This document shows, piece after piece, positions 5,664 through 8,682 of a DNA stretch of 8,682 bases (positions within the stretch are counted from its first letter, which is position 1; the number at the start of each line of letters is the position of its first letter). The stretch comes from UBA9926 sp913052075 (GTDB lineage Bacteria > Pseudomonadota > Gammaproteobacteria > Pseudomonadales > Azotimanducaceae), in contig CAJXDD010000115.1 of NCBI GenBank assembly GCA_913052075.1, positions 1-8,682 on the forward strand. Reading direction: 5' to 3'. The notes below the pieces were generated by a model. It was not told where the DNA came from. It did not search any database and worked only from the letters and a program-made list of their open reading frames with translations. The position numbers and the translations under genes were made by a program.

Positions 5664-8039
5664 ATGAAAGTGAGGCTGGCTACCCCTACAGGGTTCCGGG
5701 GCGCGGGTACGCGGACTCGCTGCTGTGGGATGGGTTTCATCGATGCATTGCGAGCCGCGCTCCTCGCCGGATGCCTGGTCTGGAGTAGTATCTCGGTGCT
5801 TGCCTCTTCCGACGCGCCAGGAACATCGCAGTGTCAGGCCTGCCATGTCTCACAAGCTCACGACTGGCAGCAATCCCATCACGCCAAGGCCATGCAACTT
5901 CCGGATCGCCAAACCGTTCTCGCTCCCTTCGCTGGTGAGGTCGCGGCTTATGAAGGTTTGAGTGCGCGATTCTCAAAAGCTGGGGAAGCCAGTTCAGTTA
6001 ATAAAGTAGATCAAACTGGGTCGGCCCAGAACACCCTTGTTCATCCGAATAGAGGAGACCGATCGGCCTTTGTGATCACTCTCGAGGATGCCGGCCGGCC
6101 TGAGGCAGGGGGTGTATATCGGGTGCATTACACCTTCGGCTTCAGTCCGCTACAGCAGTATTTGATCGAAAAAGAACCGGGCCAGATTCAAGTGGCACCC
6201 TTTGCATTCGATACTCGGCCCGAAAGCTTGGGAGGGCAACAGTGGTACCACCTTGATGAGAAACTGGGAGAGTCAAGGCATCCTCGATTGGATTGGGATC
6301 AGCCATTGCAAAGTTGGAATGGCATGTGCGCGGATTGTCACTCTACCGGCGTCAAACGAGGGTTCGATCCCGAGACCAATCGTTTCTCGACTTCATTAAT
6401 AGGCGTAGCGGTAGAATGTACTGCCTGTCATGTGCCGCATACTACGGAGTCCGGACCCTCGGAGGAAATCATCGATGAATCTGCGGGATTAATGCGCAGT
6501 CCGGCGGCAGCCTTGGAGGCCATTAGCGATCGGGCCGGTGGACGTTGGATCTTAGGTCCGACTGACCGTATCGCGTCCTGGATGGGCAAGCCTCGATCAG
6601 AGCACCTCATGGAACAATGCTACGCGTGTCACGCGCTGCGTGCCCCCTTGCGCGATGGTATTGAATTTGGCGAGCCGTTTCTCGATCAGTTCAAGCCTGA
6701 ACTGCTTAGAGCCCCTTTCTACTCGGAAACCGGGCAGATCAAAGAAGAAGTGTTTGTTTACGGTTCCTTCGAGCAGAGTCGGATGCGTGCCGCTGGAGTT
6801 CAATGCATCGATTGCCATGATCCGCACACGGCGAATCTGCGCGCTGAGGGCGATGCGTTGTGCGCGAGTTGTCATCGGTCCGAGGTTTATGAAACGCCAA
6901 GCCATCATGCACATCCGTTGTCAGCGAGTTTGGAATGTGTGGACTGCCACATGCCTGGCAGGATGTATATGGGCGTCGACTTCAGGCGTGATCATCAGTT
7001 TGCTCGTCCGGATCCGATATTTGCGAAAGCATTAGGCGCAAGGGATGTTTGCCAGGATTGTCACGAGGACCGCTTCCTTGCATGGCAAGAAATCAAGCAA
7101 AGAGGCCAAGCAACAACGTTGCTGGGCATTGACCAAGCGCGAATTGATGGTGCCCTCGACAGAGCGACAACCGTAGAAGTGGCAGATCATCATGGGAGAC
7201 GGCAGCAGTATTGGCGGCTTCATGGAACGGAGGCGACGCCTAGGACGGATCAGTTGTATCTCGATGTCATCGTGGACGAAAAACGGTCACCGCTGGAGCG
7301 GGCGAGTCTGATCGCCACGCGATCTCGAGCCACCATCGCGCGTTGGACCACATTGCCCGCGTGGCAGGACCTTATGCGAGCGCCGCCAGCGTTGGTGATG
7401 GCAACGGCATTGGGAAAAATGTCAGAAGTTGGCCGGCTCCCCAGTGAATGGATTGCGAAGGGGTGTTCCCACAATTTGCGGATTGTTCGAGTAGCCGCTG
7501 CTGGGCTGCCAGGGGCCGTGACGTTCTCAACGTGCGGTGGCGCGATTAAGGAATTGGCGACTGCTTCTGAGCAAATTGCTTGGCGCGCGGAGGGCGGGCT
7601 TGCTGATGCTGCGCGAGCGATGGCTGAGGGCCGGCGATCGGAAGCGAAAGATTTGCTAGATCGAGTCATTCAGCAGGACCCCTTCGCGGCTGCGCCATAC
7701 ATCAATAAAGCAGACATCTTGAGGTTAGAGGGCGACGAGCGCGCGTCCAAGACGATACTCGATCAAGGGCTCGCTCTCCTGCCCGGCGACGGCATGTTGC
7801 TTTATAGCCGAGCGCTGGGAGCAGTTCGGGCGGGCGACAGTAATGGTGCGCTGACATTCATTCAGCTGGCACGGCAGGTCGATGCCGATCAGCTGGATTA
7901 TCTGATGATAGAGATATTGCTGCTCGAGCGATTGGACAAGCGCCAGGAGGCCGCTGCGGTATTGGAGGCGCGCTGGCCTAAGGGCAACCTACCCCCTGCC
8001 TTTGAGGCTGTAAGGGCAAGGCTAGCTCCCCGTCAGTGA
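5664..8039 (+). CDS. Octahaem cytochrome c with C-terminal HEAT/TPR-like repeats
   Basis: This 791-residue exported protein has eight CxxCH haem c motifs at residues 57, 222, 252, 319, 381, 400, 425 and 463 (CQACH, CADCH, CTACH, CYACH, CIDCH, CASCH, CVDCH, CQDCH). The hydrophobic signal core is FIDALRAALLAGCLVW (about 26-41), ending near VLASS, so it acts in the periplasm. Family hallmarks are WQQSHHAKAM (68-77), YTFGFSPLQQYLIE (156-169), QSWNGMCADCHSTGV (216-230) and TGQIKEEVFVYGSFEQSRM (356-374). Residues about 545-625 look like worn HEAT repeats (NLRIVRVAAAGLPG) and about 642-775 like TPR helices. Relatives are annotated as multihaem c / TPR proteins, sometimes as c552 or c554-like; their reaction is not established to my knowledge. 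The start is uncertain: 5664 has GGAA upstream, 5655 is possible, and 5730 gives a shorter, more usual signal. No cytochrome maturation genes are nearby. Confidence 0.9.
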   Translation: MKVRLATPTGFRGAGTRTRCCGMGFIDALRAALLAGCLVWSSISVLASSDAPGTSQCQACHVSQAHDWQQSHHAKAMQLPDRQTVLAPFAGEVAAYEGLSARFSKAGEASSVNKVDQTGSAQNTLVHPNRGDRSAFVITLEDAGRPEAGGVYRVHYTFGFSPLQQYLIEKEPGQIQVAPFAFDTRPESLGGQQWYHLDEKLGESRHPRLDWDQPLQSWNGMCADCHSTGVKRGFDPETNRFSTSLIGVAVECTACHVPHTTESGPSEEIIDESAGLMRSPAAALEAISDRAGGRWILGPTDRIASWMGKPRSEHLMEQCYACHALRAPLRDGIEFGEPFLDQFKPELLRAPFYSETGQIKEEVFVYGSFEQSRMRAAGVQCIDCHDPHTANLRAEGDALCASCHRSEVYETPSHHAHPLSASLECVDCHMPGRMYMGVDFRRDHQFARPDPIFAKALGARDVCQDCHEDRFLAWQEIKQRGQATTLLGIDQARIDGALDRATTVEVADHHGRRQQYWRLHGTEATPRTDQLYLDVIVDEKRSPLERASLIATRSRATIARWTTLPAWQDLMRAPPALVMATALGKMSEVGRLPSEWIAKGCSHNLRIVRVAAAGLPGAVTFSTCGGAIKELATASEQIAWRAEGGLADAARAMAEGRRSEAKDLLDRVIQQDPFAAAPYINKADILRLEGDERASKTILDQGLALLPGDGMLLYSRALGAVRAGDSNGALTFIQLARQVDADQLDYLMIEILLLERLDKRQEAAAVLEARWPKGNLPPAFEAVRARLAPRQ

Positions 8040-8212
8040 ACCCGGCGCGGCCCACCCCTGCGCTCAGGTTTCAGGAGGGCTGACGATCGATAACAGGGAG
8101 TATTTGGCATCAAATGGGGGTTGTTAGCCCAGCCCGAGCAAGGCACCGCGTAATATTTTCCAAATCTATTGGTGCGCATTTTTTCGCTTGATATGCTGGA
8201 CTGCCTTTCGTA

Positions 8213-8399
8213 AGGTAGGCGACAGAGGGGTGGGGAGCTCCTCCGGGGAGGAAACAACTGGTGCGGAGCCTTACAGGGAACCGGCCTACCTCTAAGCGCT
8301 GATGTTGAAATCTGGAAGGTCGCTAGTATCGGGCCGATAGGATTGCTAGCGGAGTACTCCAATGAAAGCGCTAAAATCGGCTCCGACTTCGCCGTCGGA
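8213..8399 (+). ncRNA. Candidate structured leader RNA upstream of the TonB receptor
   Basis: Five complementary sets lie in 187 bases. AGGTAGGC (8213-8220) pairs with GCCTACCT (8284-8291), enclosing a smaller stem TCCTC/GAGGA (8239-8243 with 8248-8252). GCTAG (8322-8326) pairs with CTAGC (8346-8350), enclosing TATCG/CGATA (8327-8331 with 8335-8339). GGAGTACTCC (8351-8360) is a palindrome. TCCGAC (8382-8387) pairs with GTCGGA (8394-8399). AGCGCT at 8296-8301 and 8367-8372 could pair across the middle. The region ends 159 bases before the receptor start, on the same strand. I recognise no known riboswitch class. The pairs could also be chance in a decayed gene. Confidence 0.3.
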
Positions 8400-8456
8400 C
8401 TCAGTCGTTCCACTCGCAGCTTCGATGCTGAAGGAAATGCCGCACAGGTCAAATGA
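8214..8456 (+). pseudogene. Start-less open frame, possible gene relic
   Basis: After an in-frame TAA at 8211, 80 codons stay open to TGA at 8454-8456. The later part reads like genuine protein, including DVEIWKVASIGPIGLLAEYS and then AKIGSDFAVGLSRSTRSFD, with balanced charge and hydrophobicity. No ATG or GTG lies in frame and no ribosome site is seen, so it is not a normal gene. GPIGLLAEY faintly recalls C-terminal strands of phosphate-selective porins, which is far from proof. It may be the tail of a lost gene, or chance. It overlaps the inverted-repeat cluster, so at most one explanation may be right. Confidence 0.25.
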
Positions 8457-8546
8457 ATCGCGTGGTGAGCCTCTGGATTAGGTTCTCCAAGGTTCAGAAG
8501 GCTGTGCGTTAGGACTGGATGCTATCGAATGGTAGTCATTTAAAAT

Positions 8547-8552
8547 GGGGGA
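8547..8552 (+). promoter_or_regulatory. Ribosome binding site of the TonB receptor gene
   Basis: GGGGGA ends 6 bases before the ATG at 8559, a purine-rich site at good spacing. Confidence 0.55.
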
Positions 8553-8558
8553 CATTGA

Positions 8559-8682
8559 ATGTTCACAAAACCAATTGGGAGAACGCTGGCGATAGCGGCT
8601 TTTGCAATGACTTCGTGGTCAGCATTAGCCGAAGAAAGCATTGAAGAGGTCGTTGTCACGGGTTCATACCTCAAGAAATCAA
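8559..8682 (+). CDS. TonB-dependent receptor, N-terminal fragment (continues beyond window)
   Basis: Only the first 41 codons are in the window. They encode a Sec signal (MFTKPIGRTLAIAAFAMTSW, cut probably after SALA at about residue 24), then EESIEEVVVTGSYLKKS. IEEVVVTG is the classic TonB box that begins mature proteobacterial outer-membrane receptors, where TonB engages to power uptake of siderophores, cobalamin, glycans or other large ligands. The plug and barrel are outside the window, so the ligand cannot be told. GGGGGA sits 6 bases before the ATG. The gene lies on the same strand as the cytochrome gene but 519 bases away, so it probably has its own promoter and a long leader. Confidence 0.88.
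   Translation, partial: MFTKPIGRTLAIAAFAMTSWSALAEESIEEVVVTGSYLKKS

Larger units (their letters stand above)
8040..8558. other. 519-bp gap before the TonB receptor gene, rich in inverted repeats
   Basis: No intact gene is supported. The minus-strand open frame at 8033-8452 is proline/serine/arginine-rich and looks like a shadow. The gap holds a group of inverted repeats (8213-8399) and a start-less plus-strand open frame (8214-8456), each listed separately. No clear terminator with a T-run follows the cytochrome gene; the only T-run (8179-8184) follows a feeble 4-bp stem. TTGATA at 8188-8193 resembles a -35, with only a poor -10 (TAAGGT) 17 bases on. TAAAAT at 8541-8546 resembles a -10 without a -35. 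Confidence 0.55.

Noticed and set aside
7452..7536. Extra haem sites in the cytochrome C-terminal half (KGCSHN, STCGG)
   Set aside because: Neither is a CxxCH motif; they are lone cysteines in the repeat region.
8213..8300. Possible cobalamin, TPP, FMN or c-di-GMP riboswitch before the TonB receptor
   Set aside because: Fragments such as ACAGGGAACCGG and GGTAGGCGAC look suggestive, but the conserved cores of these classes (for example GCCACTG for B12, CTGAGA for TPP) are missing.
8299..8312. Hammerhead-like CTGATG followed by GAAA
   Set aside because: No stem II lies between the two conserved blocks, so the catalytic fold cannot form.
8033..8452. 139-codon minus-strand open frame after the cytochrome gene
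   Set aside because: It overlaps the cytochrome stop, has a proline/arginine/serine-rich product without a fold signature, and no ribosome site was found.

Overview
The window looks like chromosomal DNA of a Gram-negative proteobacterium. The signs are a TonB-dependent receptor with a classic EEVVVTG TonB box, a Sec-exported multihaem cytochrome c, and a small periplasmic protein. GC content looks mid-range (50s percent). The mix of a SnoaL-like protein, an AttH/CrtC-lipocalin-like RDHSWG protein, a haem/TPR cytochrome and a TonB receptor fits a marine or aquatic gammaproteobacterium of the Halieaceae/Cellvibrionales kind, or less likely a sphingomonad. This placement is an inference from gene content; no marker gene is present.

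Layout. The minus-strand 5' part of a SnoaL_4-type gene runs off the left edge (1-409). A 422-bp non-coding gap follows, holding a tandem 19-bp repeat and a perfect 10-bp palindrome. Next is a plus-strand azlC-azlD pair with a 4-base GTGA overlap (832-1853), which encodes a probable branched-chain amino acid exporter. A convergent gap (1854-2131) separates it from a minus-strand gene for a 94-residue secreted protein (2132-2416). The rest is on the plus strand: a family 2 glycoside hydrolase (2729-4453), an RDHSWG/lipocalin-like protein (4598-5563), an eight-haem cytochrome c with a HEAT/TPR-like C-terminus (about 5664-8039), a 519-bp gap dense in inverted repeats, and the first 41 codons of a TonB-dependent receptor (8559 to the right edge).

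How the genes may work together. AzlCD is a self-contained transport unit. The three genes from 2729 to 8039 point the same way with gaps of 144 and 100 bp, so they may be co-transcribed, but no shared pathway can be demonstrated. A cytoplasmic GH2 enzyme, a lipocalin-like protein of a type often proposed to handle lipids or isoprenoids, and an outer-membrane receptor could together serve uptake and deglycosylation of a glycoside. That is speculative. The cytochrome belongs to a recognisable periplasmic family (CxxCH motifs, then the TGQIKEEVFVYGSF signature, then helical repeats) whose redox partner is unknown.

The most notable unexplained element is the gap before the TonB receptor. It combines nested inverted repeats, which suggest a structured leader RNA, with a start-less 80-codon open frame that reads like real protein. 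It could be an undescribed cis-regulatory RNA, a gene relic, or both. I found no CRISPR array, tRNA, rRNA, insertion sequence or convincing toxin/defence system.
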